A stretch of 64,000 nucleotides of DNA from Salinimicrobium sp050750585 (GTDB taxonomy: Bacteria; Bacteroidota; Bacteroidia; Flavobacteriales; Flavobacteriaceae), in the NCBI RefSeq assembly GCF_050750585.1, contig NZ_JBOJLM010000007.1, forward strand, positions 124,001 through 188,000. Direction: 5' to 3'. The notes beneath the pieces were generated by a model. It was not told the DNA's origin. It was given only the letters and a program-made list of their open reading frames with translations, and searched no databases. Made by a program: the position numbers and the translations under genes. Positions 44,213 to 52,883 of the stretch are shown here, piece by piece. The first letter of the stretch is position 1; every line of letters begins with the position of its first letter.

Positions 44213-46957
44213 CTAAAAGTTGGCAATTAACCAGTTCGTGAGGTTTTCTGAAGTATCTACATTTATTTTCTTTCTCAGCCTGTACCTGTGTACTTCAACT
44301 CCTCTCACACTTATACCCATTAACGGTGCGATTTCCTTTGAAGTAAGATTCATCTTGAGGTAGGCACAAAGTTTAAGATCTCTATTACTTAGGTTTGGGA
44401 ATTTGCTGAGTAGATCTCTAAAGAAATCTTCATGCAGCTCATTAAAATTAGTTTCAAAGACTTTCCACTCATCATCATTCTGAACAGCATTATTAATTTT
44501 ATTCATAATGTGCTTGAGCCTGTACTGATTTGAAAATTTTGCTTTGTCTTTATTCAATTCCCCCTGTATCTGCATAAGAACTTCATTCTTCTTTGCAGCA
44601 ATCACGGTAGAATTTGCCAGCTCTTTGCGCTTCATGTTTATTTCATTGATGAGCTGCTCCTTTTCAAGCTTATTCATTCTCTCTTCATGCTCCTTTTGAT
44701 ACTTGACCTTGAGTATCTTTCTATGTTGCTGAAGTTTCAGCTTATTTATGTAGTAGATGAGCACAACCAGCATCAACAAAGACAGGAGGTAGAGCACCTT
44801 CATGTAATCTTTTAAATACCATGGAGGATCTACCACAAACCTGAAAGCACTAAATACCGAAGCTTTCTGCTGAGATCCCACGGCTGTTAACCTGAGCTCA
44901 TACTGGTCGTATGGTAAATTCTGAAACTGAATCTTTCCTTCCTGCACTTCACCTCGCACGGCAGCCGTATTATTACCCACGAGTTCGTATTCCATTCCCA
45001 CAGCATCCGAAACCGGTAAACCGGTAAGAATGGTCACCTCCCTTGCCTGCTTCGAAGGAATATGAGGGACAACATTAAGGTTATAGTAATTAGTCCCGTC
45101 ATGTAGCTTCTGCACTACCGGTGTACTCAAAAATTCCCGGGACCTAAAATCCTTTAACTCATTAAGATCAAGCCTGGCAAAACCGTCATGAAGGGTAATG
45201 TAGTAAATGGAATCGTTCAGCTTTATGAGCCGCTCATTTTTCTTTACGGTACGCTTGTTTAACATCCCTGCCGTTACCAGGATCTTATCATCTTTAAAAT
45301 TAGTGACGGTTAAAAGATTCTTTTCGGAATCCATGAACCAGAAATACTTGCCATCCTGTCCTAAAAGCCTTTTGCCTTCATATTCTTGCCATTCAGATAA
45401 TAATTCGAGGTTTTGCGTAAAAGGATTATAGTGGTACCACTCTCCACCAGTAAAAGCAACAATTTGCCCATTCACCCTGTACAGTTCAGCTTCCTGCTTC
45501 CCTGCTCCGGTTGAGGTGCTTATTTTCTTTACTGAAGTAATACTGTCGCCTTCACTAGTTAGCCCTACCCTGTAGATACCTTCATAAGAATCTGTCACCC
45601 ACAGGGTAGAAGTATTCTCTAGCAGCATCTGCTTTACAGGAAAGTCTATTCCCTTAAGGCGCTGCACTTCGCCGGTAGTTTCATTAAAAAGATCTATACC
45701 CGTATAACTACCTATCAGAAATCTTTTGTTACCATTCTTTAAGATTTGGAAACTTCCTGTACGCCTGTCGATAGGCACAAAACGGTCATTTACAATTTTA
45801 AAAGTTCCGTTGTTATGGTTACTGTACATCACCCCGTCGTGAACCGCAAGATTCCAGGAATGACCTTCGGCCCCCTCCAATAATTCGATCTTCTCATCAT
45901 TCATCCTGAAAACACCGGTATTACTGGCGAGATAAAGATCGTCCTCCTTAAAATTTAGATCATAGACAGAACCCAATTCTCCACTTTCATCGGTAAAGAA
46001 CCTAAAAGGAGAATATATATCAACTACATCAATCCCATTATCAAGTCCCAACCAGATTTTACCTTTGTTCTGGGCAAGGGCAAGAACAGTGTTATTCTGG
46101 AGTCCGTTCCGCCTGTTATATGAGAAGATTTCACCGGTATCTTCATTAAACTGAATAATGCCATTTTTAAGTGTTCCAATTAGAATTTCAACCGGAGAAA
46201 GAGATAATACATGGTTGAGCTCATACTGCTGAAGTTCCTCCTGTAGTCCTGTATCAACATGCCTTCGTATATTCTCACCATCAAAAAGAAAGATATCGTC
46301 CTTTAAGCCAATCAACAAGTCATCCCCATGCACAATAAGTTCTCTAACAACCCCATCTTTTAGAACTTCCTGGTTGGGCAACGGCTCCATTTCACCGCTG
46401 TTATTTAAGTAAAAGAGCCCGGAATCACCTGTCGCCACCACAAGCCTGTCCTTATAGATCTCCATTTGATTGACATTCACTCTTTGCACAGGAGTGATTT
46501 TATCATCTTCGTAACGGTAAACTGCTCCAAAAGACCTGAAGTAAATAGCATCTTTATGTGCAATAATTTCCCAGAACTCCTCACTCTGCAGTTCATATTC
46601 GCCCAAAAGGGGAATAAGGGAAGTATAACACATATCACCCCTGGTATCTCGTTCCCAGTAACCGAATTCCCGGTAAGAACCTGTGTAGATCTTTCCTTTA
46701 TGAGGAAGCACAGATCTTATAACCGAACGGTTCTCGAGATCAAATAATTCCCATCGCTGCCCGTCAAAAGATAACAGCCCCTGGTTGTTTGCGGCATAAA
46801 TTACTCCACTTTCATCAAGTGCAATATCCCAATTCTGGCTGGCCGCCTTATAACTAAAGGAAGAATAGTTATGTATAGGTGGCGAAAGCTCCTGTGCTGT
46901 AGTAGATATAATTGATAAAATAATGATTATCAATACATTGAAGCAAAATATTTTCAT
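44213..46957 (-). CDS. Membrane-spanning propeller sensor with cytoplasmic LuxR-type HTH
   Basis: 914 residues from the ATG at 46957 (a TTG seven codons earlier would put residues before the signal sequence). A signal peptide (FNVLIIIILSIISTTAQ) leads to about 600 residues of beta-propeller repeats of the two-component-propeller type (NNTVLALAQNKGKIWLGLDN). A Y_Y_Y-like domain (about 650-725, GMEYELVGNNTAAVRG) is followed by one membrane helix (about 735-755, YLLSLLMLVVLIYYI), a coiled coil and a C-terminal HTH (MNLTSKEIAPLMGISVRGVE). There is no kinase domain, so it should sense glycan in the periplasm and bind DNA directly, as SusR does. It is the likely activator of susC. Confidence 0.87.
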   Translation of the reverse strand: MKIFCFNVLIIIILSIISTTAQELSPPIHNYSSFSYKAASQNWDIALDESGVIYAANNQGLLSFDGQRWELFDLENRSVIRSVLPHKGKIYTGSYREFGYWERDTRGDMCYTSLIPLLGEYELQSEEFWEIIAHKDAIYFRSFGAVYRYEDDKITPVQRVNVNQMEIYKDRLVVATGDSGLFYLNNSGEMEPLPNQEVLKDGVVRELIVHGDDLLIGLKDDIFLFDGENIRRHVDTGLQEELQQYELNHVLSLSPVEILIGTLKNGIIQFNEDTGEIFSYNRRNGLQNNTVLALAQNKGKIWLGLDNGIDVVDIYSPFRFFTDESGELGSVYDLNFKEDDLYLASNTGVFRMNDEKIELLEGAEGHSWNLAVHDGVMYSNHNNGTFKIVNDRFVPIDRRTGSFQILKNGNKRFLIGSYTGIDLFNETTGEVQRLKGIDFPVKQMLLENTSTLWVTDSYEGIYRVGLTSEGDSITSVKKISTSTGAGKQEAELYRVNGQIVAFTGGEWYHYNPFTQNLELLSEWQEYEGKRLLGQDGKYFWFMDSEKNLLTVTNFKDDKILVTAGMLNKRTVKKNERLIKLNDSIYYITLHDGFARLDLNELKDFRSREFLSTPVVQKLHDGTNYYNLNVVPHIPSKQAREVTILTGLPVSDAVGMEYELVGNNTAAVRGEVQEGKIQFQNLPYDQYELRLTAVGSQQKASVFSAFRFVVDPPWYLKDYMKVLYLLSLLMLVVLIYYINKLKLQQHRKILKVKYQKEHEERMNKLEKEQLINEINMKRKELANSTVIAAKKNEVLMQIQGELNKDKAKFSNQYRLKHIMNKINNAVQNDDEWKVFETNFNELHEDFFRDLLSKFPNLSNRDLKLCAYLKMNLTSKEIAPLMGISVRGVEVHRYRLRKKINVDTSENLTNWLIANF

Positions 46958-46988
46958 AGCAAAAATATATTTGAGCAAGTAATGTGCA

Positions 46989-47021
46989 AGTACTTTTAAG
47001 GTGTAAAAGTACGATTTTTTC
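46989..47021 (+). terminator. Terminator-like hairpin
   Basis: GTACTTTTA (46989-46997) pairs with TAAAAGTAC (47004-47012), followed by GATTTTTT. A TATATTTG promoter-like motif lies just upstream on the same strand (46966-46973), so a very short transcript is conceivable. Read on the minus strand it has no T-run. Confidence 0.4.
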
Positions 47022-47030
47022 CCTTTCGGG

Positions 47031-47153
47031 ATGCCAGACCAATCTCACTGGAAAAACGGAGATGCATTTCTACCTGAACAAAAAAGAATGATGGAAAAAT
47101 TTAAAAAAGGTTTCAGAAAACCGGGATATTATTTTTTACGCTCAATAACGTAG
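47031..47153 (+). CDS. Possible small protein (40 residues), unrecognised
   Basis: An ATG-started frame between the regulator and the polyprenyl synthase gene reads MPDQSHWKNGDAFLPEQKRM and goes on with a basic helix (MEKFKKGFRKPGYYF) to a TAG. The composition looks protein-like. The frame overlaps the 3' end of the polyprenyl synthase gene by 25 bp on the other strand. A TATATTTG motif at 46966-46973 could promote it, but a terminator-like hairpin lies between. No family recognised. Confidence 0.3.
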   Translation: MPDQSHWKNGDAFLPEQKRMMEKFKKGFRKPGYYFLRSIT

Positions 47154-48106
47154 TTTACCATAAGGATAAGAGAATCCTTATACGGAGAAGGAGGATATTC
47201 TTCTAGCATATTCAATGCTTCTTGTTGAAATGCCTGCATTTTTGAAACGGCGTATTCAAGACCTCCCTTTTCTTTTACAAAGTCAATTACTTCTCTTACC
47301 CGCTTCCCATCCTTATTATGGTTTTTCACCGAGTTGATGACCCAGGCTTTTTCTTTTGCCGAAATCTTATTTAAGACATGTATCAACGGCAGCGTCATTT
47401 TTTGCTCCTTAATGTCAATCCCTGTCGGTTTGCCTATACGTTCATTGCCGTAATCAAACAGGTCATCTTTTATCTGAAAAGCCATTCCTATAAGTTCTCC
47501 AAAATGCCTCATTCTTTCTACCTCTTTAGAATCGGGTTGAACAGAGGCAGCTCCAAGGCTACAACAGGCCGCAATTAAGGTGGCTGTCTTTTGCCGGATG
47601 ATTTCATAGTAAATCTCTTCAGTGATATCGAGGCGGCGGGCTTTTTCTATTTGTAGCAGTTCCCCTTCGCTCATTTCCCTTACAGCAACCGAGATGATCT
47701 TTAAAAGATCAAAATCATTGTTATCTATAGACAGTAAAAGACCTTTTGAAAGCAGATAATCTCCCACCAGAACAGCAATTTTATTCTTCCAAAGTGCATT
47801 GATGGAAAAAAAGCCACGACGGCGGTTGGAATCGTCTACTACATCGTCGTGAACAAGAGTAGCGGTATGGATCAATTCAATTACCGAAGCCCCCCTGTAG
47901 GTGCGTTCGTTCACCTTTCCATCTGCAACCATTTTGGCCACGAGAAAAACGAACATAGGGCGCATTTGTTTGCCCTTTCGGTTTACAATAAAGTGCGTGA
48001 TCCGGTTTAGCAATGCCACTTTTGAAGACATCGCCTGAGTGAACTTCTTTTCAAAAAGTTCCATCTCTTTCTCTACCGGCAGCTTTATTTTAGAAATTAC
48101 CTTCAT
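47129..48106 (-). CDS. Polyprenyl diphosphate synthase
   Basis: A 325-residue trans-isoprenyl synthase. The first Asp-rich motif is DDVVD (87-91, in LVHDDVVDDSNRRRG), the second is in FQIKDDLFDYGNE, and GKQMRPMFV is the substrate-binding start. It probably makes the octaprenyl or longer chain for menaquinone. The chain length cannot be read from the sequence. It lies 66 bp after rlmN in the same direction. Confidence 0.92.
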   Translation of the reverse strand: MKVISKIKLPVEKEMELFEKKFTQAMSSKVALLNRITHFIVNRKGKQMRPMFVFLVAKMVADGKVNERTYRGASVIELIHTATLVHDDVVDDSNRRRGFFSINALWKNKIAVLVGDYLLSKGLLLSIDNNDFDLLKIISVAVREMSEGELLQIEKARRLDITEEIYYEIIRQKTATLIAACCSLGAASVQPDSKEVERMRHFGELIGMAFQIKDDLFDYGNERIGKPTGIDIKEQKMTLPLIHVLNKISAKEKAWVINSVKNHNKDGKRVREVIDFVKEKGGLEYAVSKMQAFQQEALNMLEEYPPSPYKDSLILMVNYVIERKK

Positions 48107-48172
48107 TAGGGCTGCTAAGATAGTTAAAAGAATAATTTTTCAGCACCTTCCAAAAAAGCTCTTTTTGGATCT

Positions 48173-49228
48173 CTAGACAGTAACTTCTTTAGATTTGTTG
48201 GCAAGTTGACCACAGGCCGCATCTATATCCTTTCCGCGGGAACGGCGCACGGTACAGGTGATGCCACTTCTCTCCAGTTGATCCACATACATATTGGTGG
48301 TTTCTGAAGGAGCCTGTTTAAAAGTCTCATCTCCAATATCGTTATATTCTATAAGGTTGACCTTACATGGAACGTACCTGCAGAATCTAACCAGGGCATC
48401 CACATCTTTTTTACGGTCATTGATCCCTTTCCATACCACATATTCGTAGGTGATACGGCTTCCGGTCTTTGCATACCAGTATTCCAGAGCCTCCCTAAGA
48501 TCATCAAGTGGGAAGGTGGCATTAAATGGCATAATAGAAGTTCTCACTTCGTCGATGGCGGAATGAAGAGAAACTGCAAGTTTAAATTTCACTTCCTCAT
48601 CGGCCATTCTTTTTATCATTTTTGGCACCCCTGAAGTAGAAACGGTAATACGTTTTGGTGACATCCCCAATCCTTCGGGAGAAGTGATCATTTCAATGGC
48701 CTTTAGTACGTTGTTATAGTTCATGAGCGGTTCTCCCATGCCCATGAAAACAATATTCGAGAGGGGCCTATCAAAATACAGCCTGCTCTCATTGTCTATT
48801 GCCATTACCTGATCATAAATTTCGTCAGGGTTCAGGTTGCGCATGCGCTTCAGCTTTGCCGTAGCACAGAATTTGCAGTCCAGGCTACAGCCTACCTGCG
48901 AAGAAACACAAGCAGTAGTTCTTGAGGGGGTAGGGATCAACACAGATTCTACCGTGAGATCATCATGTAATTTTACAGCGTTTTTGATTGTTCCGTCACT
49001 GCTTCGCTGCATCTGGTCTACCCGAATATGGTTGATGACGAAGTTTTCATTCAGCATTTGACGCGTATCCTTGGAGATATTGGTCATATCTTCAAAAGAA
49101 TGGGCTCCTTTGCCCCAAAGCCACTCATAAACCTGAGTTCCGCGGAAGGATTTATCTCCCTGGGAAACAAAGAATTGCTGAAGTTGTTCTTTGGTCAATG
49201 CCCGTATGTCTTTCTTCTTTTCTTTCAC
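48173..49228 (-). CDS. rlmN: 23S rRNA (adenine2503-C2)-methyltransferase
   Basis: A radical-SAM methyltransferase of 351 residues that modifies A2503 of 23S rRNA and tRNA position 37. The cluster motif is in SLDCKFCATAKL (CxxxCxxC). The flanking VSSQVGC and SNIVFMGMGEPLMNY are typical, and a Cys near the C-terminus (IDAACGQL) is the methyl-carrying residue. The start is GTG, followed by a very basic stretch (KEKKKD). Confidence 0.95.
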   Translation of the reverse strand: MKEKKKDIRALTKEQLQQFFVSQGDKSFRGTQVYEWLWGKGAHSFEDMTNISKDTRQMLNENFVINHIRVDQMQRSSDGTIKNAVKLHDDLTVESVLIPTPSRTTACVSSQVGCSLDCKFCATAKLKRMRNLNPDEIYDQVMAIDNESRLYFDRPLSNIVFMGMGEPLMNYNNVLKAIEMITSPEGLGMSPKRITVSTSGVPKMIKRMADEEVKFKLAVSLHSAIDEVRTSIMPFNATFPLDDLREALEYWYAKTGSRITYEYVVWKGINDRKKDVDALVRFCRYVPCKVNLIEYNDIGDETFKQAPSETTNMYVDQLERSGITCTVRRSRGKDIDAACGQLANKSKEVTV

Positions 49229-49268
49229 GCTGCAAAAATACTAAAGTAAATGGGATTTATAATACCTT

Positions 49269-49287
49269 TCAAAAATGTCATTTTTGA
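49269..49287. repeat. Palindrome copy TCAAAAATG-T-CATTTTTGA
   Basis: A perfect copy of the dispersed palindrome in the rlmN-queA gap. A degenerate GCCACAATTTAATTCTGT resembling the repeat-array cores follows at about 49302. Confidence 0.7.
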
Positions 49288-49323
49288 GGATCAATAAGTT
49301 AGCCACAATTTAATTCTGTTAAA

Positions 49324-49360
49324 TGAAAAACCTCACAGGTTTTAAAAACCTGTGAGGTTT
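49324..49360 (-). terminator. Intrinsic terminator after queA
   Basis: AAACCTCACAGGTTTT pairs with AAAACCTGTGAGGTTT (49328-49360), followed on the minus strand by TTTTCATTT. It belongs to the AACCTnnnAGGTT hairpin family also seen after gldA. The ACTGA-type repeat at 49387-49417 lies between it and queA. Confidence 0.7.
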
Positions 49361-49417
49361 GGTTATATTTCTTTAGAAGCAACTGCCCCCTGTATACTGA
49401 GCACTGAACACTCTAAA

Positions 49418-50473
49418 CTAGAGGATCAACATAGCGTCTCCGTAAGTGTAAAACTTGTACTTTTCTTTCACAGCTTCAGCATAGGCCTTTTTCATAAAAT
49501 CATGCCCTGCAAAAGCAGAAACCATCATCAATAAAGTAGACTTTGGCGTATGGAAGTTGGTGATCATACAGTTAGCAATGCTAAAGTCATAAGGAGGAAA
49601 AATAAATTTATTTGTCCAGCCCTGGAATTCATTTAGGGTTCTGTTTGAAGAAACCGAACTTTCCAAAGAACGCATTACCGTAGTTCCTACCGCACAAACT
49701 TTGCGTTTTTCCTGGATCGCTTTGTTAATGGTGTTCACTGCAGGCCCTTCAATATAAGCTTCTTCGCTGTCCATTTTGTGCTTGGAAAGATCTTCCACCT
49801 CAACCGGACTAAAAGTTCCTAAACCAACGTGCAATGTAACTTCAGCGAAATCAATTCCCTTGATCTCCAGTCTTTTTAGCAGGTGCTTTGAAAAGTGAAG
49901 ACCGGCAGTAGGAGCAGCAACAGCACCTTCAGATTTTGCGTAGATAGTTTGATATCTATCTTTATCTTCGGGCTGTACTTCTCTTTTAATGTATTTTGGA
50001 AGCGGCGTTTCCCCCAGTTCTGTCAGTTTATTTCTGAATTCCTCGTAAGAACCGTCGTAAAGAAAACGTAGGGTTCTTCCGCGAGAAGTTGTATTATCAA
50101 TAACTTCGGCTACAAGACTTTCGTCCTCACCAAAATATAGTTTATTACCAATCCTAATCTTCCTGGCAGGATCTACCAGCACGTCCCATAGACGGGTTTC
50201 TGCATTTAATTCTCTCAACAAAAACACTTCAATGCGGGCACCGGTCTTCTCTTTATTACCAAAAAGACGGGCAGGAAAAACCTTGGTGTTGTTTAACACC
50301 ATTACGTCTTGCGGCTCAAAATAATCGATAAGATCCTTAAATTGTTTATGCTCAATTGTTTGATCTTTCCTGTTCAAAACCATTAATCTGGCTTCATCCC
50401 TGTTCTCGGCAGGATATTCTGCAAGCAATTCGGGTGGAAGGTCAAAATTGAAGTGCGATAATTTCATTCCCAT
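49418..50473 (-). CDS. queA: tRNA preQ1(34) S-adenosylmethionine ribosyltransferase-isomerase
   Basis: The queuosine pathway enzyme that transfers the ribosyl group of SAM to preQ1 in tRNA. It is 351 residues with the family motifs LSHFNFDLPPELLAEYPAE, AAPTAGLHFS, DFAEVTLHVGLGTFSPV and TNFHTPKSTLLMMVSAF. Start at the first ATG; a second ATG two codons on (MKLSHF) is equally plausible. Confidence 0.96.
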   Translation of the reverse strand: MGMKLSHFNFDLPPELLAEYPAENRDEARLMVLNRKDQTIEHKQFKDLIDYFEPQDVMVLNNTKVFPARLFGNKEKTGARIEVFLLRELNAETRLWDVLVDPARKIRIGNKLYFGEDESLVAEVIDNTTSRGRTLRFLYDGSYEEFRNKLTELGETPLPKYIKREVQPEDKDRYQTIYAKSEGAVAAPTAGLHFSKHLLKRLEIKGIDFAEVTLHVGLGTFSPVEVEDLSKHKMDSEEAYIEGPAVNTINKAIQEKRKVCAVGTTVMRSLESSVSSNRTLNEFQGWTNKFIFPPYDFSIANCMITNFHTPKSTLLMMVSAFAGHDFMKKAYAEAVKEKYKFYTYGDAMLIL

Positions 50474-50597
50474 ATAAGATAGATTTTAAGAAGCTGCAAA
50501 TATACAACCTCGGGATAGGGGTTGTCAAGTAAATGGCGGTTTATTTAAGAAATCTGTTAATTGACGCGGCCCCACGTCCAGACCTTTTAAGAATTTT

Positions 50598-51830
50598 CTA
50601 CTCTTTAGCTGATTCTTTTACGGAAAACTTTAGCTGCTGAAGATTCTCCCAGTACTCCGGAAAGGACTTACTCACCACCCCGGCATCATTAATAACAATC
50701 GGAATTTTTAACGCCAGTGGCGCGAATGCGAGCGCCATACGATGGTCATTATATGTGTCTATCGCAATATTGGGTTTTATCTCTTCGGAAGCTGAAAGCC
50801 GTAAAGTATCTTCTGAAATCTCAACCTGCCCTCCCAGTTTTTCAAGTTCGTTCTTCAATGCCTGAAGCCTGTCAGTTTCTTTGATCCTAAGGGTATGAAG
50901 GCCGGTGAGCTGAGCTCCAATTCCGAGGCCAAAGCAAGTAACGGCCACAGTTTGCGCAAGATCTGGACTGTTGGCTAAATCTAATTGAAGAATTTCAGGC
51001 AGCTCAACTTCAGTCTTCTCCAGCTTTAACTCACCTTCCAAAAATGTCGTTTTGACGCCTAATTTTTGGTAGATATCTGCCGTACTTCGATCTCCCTGCA
51101 GACTGTTCTCGCGGTAGGAAGTAAGATTAATTTCAGAAGAATCTGAAAGCGCAGCCATGCTGTAAAAATAGGAAGCCGAACTCCAGTCAGATTCCACTAC
51201 GATTTGTTTTTGAGGTATTTGGGAAATGGGCTCAATAAAAATTTCATTGTTCTCAAAGAAACCGTTGATCCCGCACTGCTTCAGGAGTTGCAGGGTCATT
51301 TTAATATACGGTACAGAGGTTATTTTCCCTTCAAGAGAGATTTTCAAACCTTTAGGCAGGGATGGTGCTATCAGCATTAAAGCTGAAATATACTGGCTGC
51401 TGATATTGGCCTGTACTTTCACCTCATTCTCCAGGAGTTTTTTCCCTTTAATCCTCAAAGGAGGAAAGCCCTCATTTTTTTCATAAGTAATTTCTGCTCC
51501 CAATCCCCGAAGGGCATCTACCAGTATCGCTATAGGCCGTTCCTGCATGCGCTGGCTTCCCGTAAGCAGAACTTCCCTTCCTTCTTTGGAAACAAAGTAT
51601 GCTGTTAAAAATCGCATCGCAGTGCCTGCATGGTGAATATCAATTACCTCATCTTTAGTCCTCAGCGCTTTTTGAAGTACTTTGGTATCGTCACTATTAG
51701 ATAAGTTTTCAATTTCAAGGTTAGGATATAGTGCCTGGAGGATCAATAACCTGTTCGATTCACTTTTGGAACCGGTAACAGCAATCTTTCCCGAAAGTTC
51801 GCGGTTTTGTGTAGATAGGTGCAGATGCAT
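50598..51830 (-). CDS. aroA: 3-phosphoshikimate 1-carboxyvinyltransferase (EPSP synthase)
   Basis: The sixth step of the shikimate pathway, 410 residues, two inside-out alpha/beta domains. Motifs are TGSKSESNRLLIL, HHAGTAMRFLTAYF, the central LTGLHTLRIKETDRLQALKN and NDHRMALAFAPLAL. It lies in a run with rsgA, dtd, a MazG-like gene and a small membrane protein, away from the other aromatic genes. A palindrome variant (51038-51055) lies inside the gene. Confidence 0.96.
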   Translation of the reverse strand: MHLHLSTQNRELSGKIAVTGSKSESNRLLILQALYPNLEIENLSNSDDTKVLQKALRTKDEVIDIHHAGTAMRFLTAYFVSKEGREVLLTGSQRMQERPIAILVDALRGLGAEITYEKNEGFPPLRIKGKKLLENEVKVQANISSQYISALMLIAPSLPKGLKISLEGKITSVPYIKMTLQLLKQCGINGFFENNEIFIEPISQIPQKQIVVESDWSSASYFYSMAALSDSSEINLTSYRENSLQGDRSTADIYQKLGVKTTFLEGELKLEKTEVELPEILQLDLANSPDLAQTVAVTCFGLGIGAQLTGLHTLRIKETDRLQALKNELEKLGGQVEISEDTLRLSASEEIKPNIAIDTYNDHRMALAFAPLALKIPIVINDAGVVSKSFPEYWENLQQLKFSVKESAKE

Positions 51831-51833
51831 AAT

Positions 51834-52094
51834 TTACTCTCTTTTAAAATTTTTACGCCTGCTCGTCATGTACATTGCGTATACCAGACTTATTACAGCC
51901 TTTATCAGGAAATATTCTAACCATTTTCCATTGGAGAATTCATCCTGATAAATAGCTGCGAAATCTCCCGCCATAATCTGTCTAAAGTGAGAGATAATAA
52001 GAGAAAGCCCTACAAAAATCACAAAGAAGATTGTGCCTAGTTGTAATACCTTTACCCAGTAATCGGGATTTTTTATGTCTTGTAAAATGCGCAT
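51834..52094 (-). CDS. Small membrane protein, unknown function
   Basis: 86 residues with two hydrophobic helices (about 18-36, LGTIFFVIFVGLSLIISHF, and about 63-76, YFLIKAVISLVYAMYM) and a basic end (TSRRKNFKRE), so it sits in the inner membrane. Family not recognised. It abuts the MazG-like gene without a gap and is 3 bp from aroA, so it is part of the operon. Confidence 0.75.
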   Translation of the reverse strand: MRILQDIKNPDYWVKVLQLGTIFFVIFVGLSLIISHFRQIMAGDFAAIYQDEFSNGKWLEYFLIKAVISLVYAMYMTSRRKNFKRE

Positions 52095-52421
52095 TTACTG
52101 TAGTTTTTCGTTGTTCTTGTGACGGTCCTTATCTCGTTGGGTCTTTAGATCAAGCTTTTTATCAAAAGCCTCCTGTAAATTGATCCCGGTTTGGTTTGCC
52201 AGGCAAAGCACTACAAAAACCACATCGGCCAGTTCTTCTCCCAGGTCTTTTGCCTTATCACTCTCCTTTTCACTCTGCTCTCCATATCTACGGGCTATGA
52301 TACGCGCAACTTCCCCCACTTCTTCGGTAAGTTGGGCCATGTTTGTAAGCTCGTTAAAGTACCTTACTCCATGATCCTTTATCCAGGCATCTACAGCTTC
52401 CTGTGAATTTTCGATGTTCAT
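52095..52421 (-). CDS. MazG-like nucleotide pyrophosphohydrolase
   Basis: 108 residues of the MazG/RS21-C6 type, all-helical. The metal-binding acidic pairs are visible: LTEEVGEVARII and LGEELADVVFVVLCLANQTG. Members hydrolyse non-canonical or excess NTPs; the substrate here is unknown. It lies between dtd (9-bp gap) and the small membrane protein gene. Confidence 0.9.
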   Translation of the reverse strand: MNIENSQEAVDAWIKDHGVRYFNELTNMAQLTEEVGEVARIIARRYGEQSEKESDKAKDLGEELADVVFVVLCLANQTGINLQEAFDKKLDLKTQRDKDRHKNNEKLQ

Positions 52422-52430
52422 GATGCTATT

Positions 52431-52883
52431 TTAACTTTTATTCTTTGAATCAATTATTATAGTTACCGGCCCGTCGTTAAGAAGGCTCACTTTCATATCG
52501 GCTCCAAATTTTCCGGTTCCAATCTTCTTTCCCAGCTCTTTTTCAAAAGCAGACACAAATTCTTCATAGAGCGGAATAGCCACATCGGGTTTGGCAGCTT
52601 TAATATAGCTGGGCCTGTTTCCCTTTTTAGTGCTGGCGTGAAGCGTAAACTGGCTCACCACAATTGCGTCGCCATTTACGTCAAGTAACGAATCATTCAT
52701 TACATCATTAGCATCATTGAAAATGCGCATGCTCACTATCTTCTTACACAACCAGGCAATATCCTGACTGTCATCTTCATCCTCTATTCCTATAAGGATC
52801 AATAAACCTTTGCCAATTTCGGCATTTTTGACACCCTCAATAGTTACAGATGCTTCAGAAACTCTTTGAATTACAGTTCTCAT
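52431..52883 (-). CDS. dtd: D-aminoacyl-tRNA deacylase
   Basis: 150 residues. It removes D-amino acids (and glycine) mischarged onto tRNA. The two active-site motifs are visible: SQFTLHASTKKGNRPSY and the C-terminal LLNDGPVTIIID (NxGP type). It overlaps rsgA by 4 bp. Confidence 0.96.
   Translation of the reverse strand: MRTVIQRVSEASVTIEGVKNAEIGKGLLILIGIEDEDDSQDIAWLCKKIVSMRIFNDANDVMNDSLLDVNGDAIVVSQFTLHASTKKGNRPSYIKAAKPDVAIPLYEEFVSAFEKELGKKIGTGKFGADMKVSLLNDGPVTIIIDSKNKS

Noticed and set aside
46960..46970. TATTTTTG on the minus strand as promoter of the propeller regulator
   Set aside because: It would lie only a few bases before the ATG, leaving no room for a transcript start; probably chance in AT-rich sequence.
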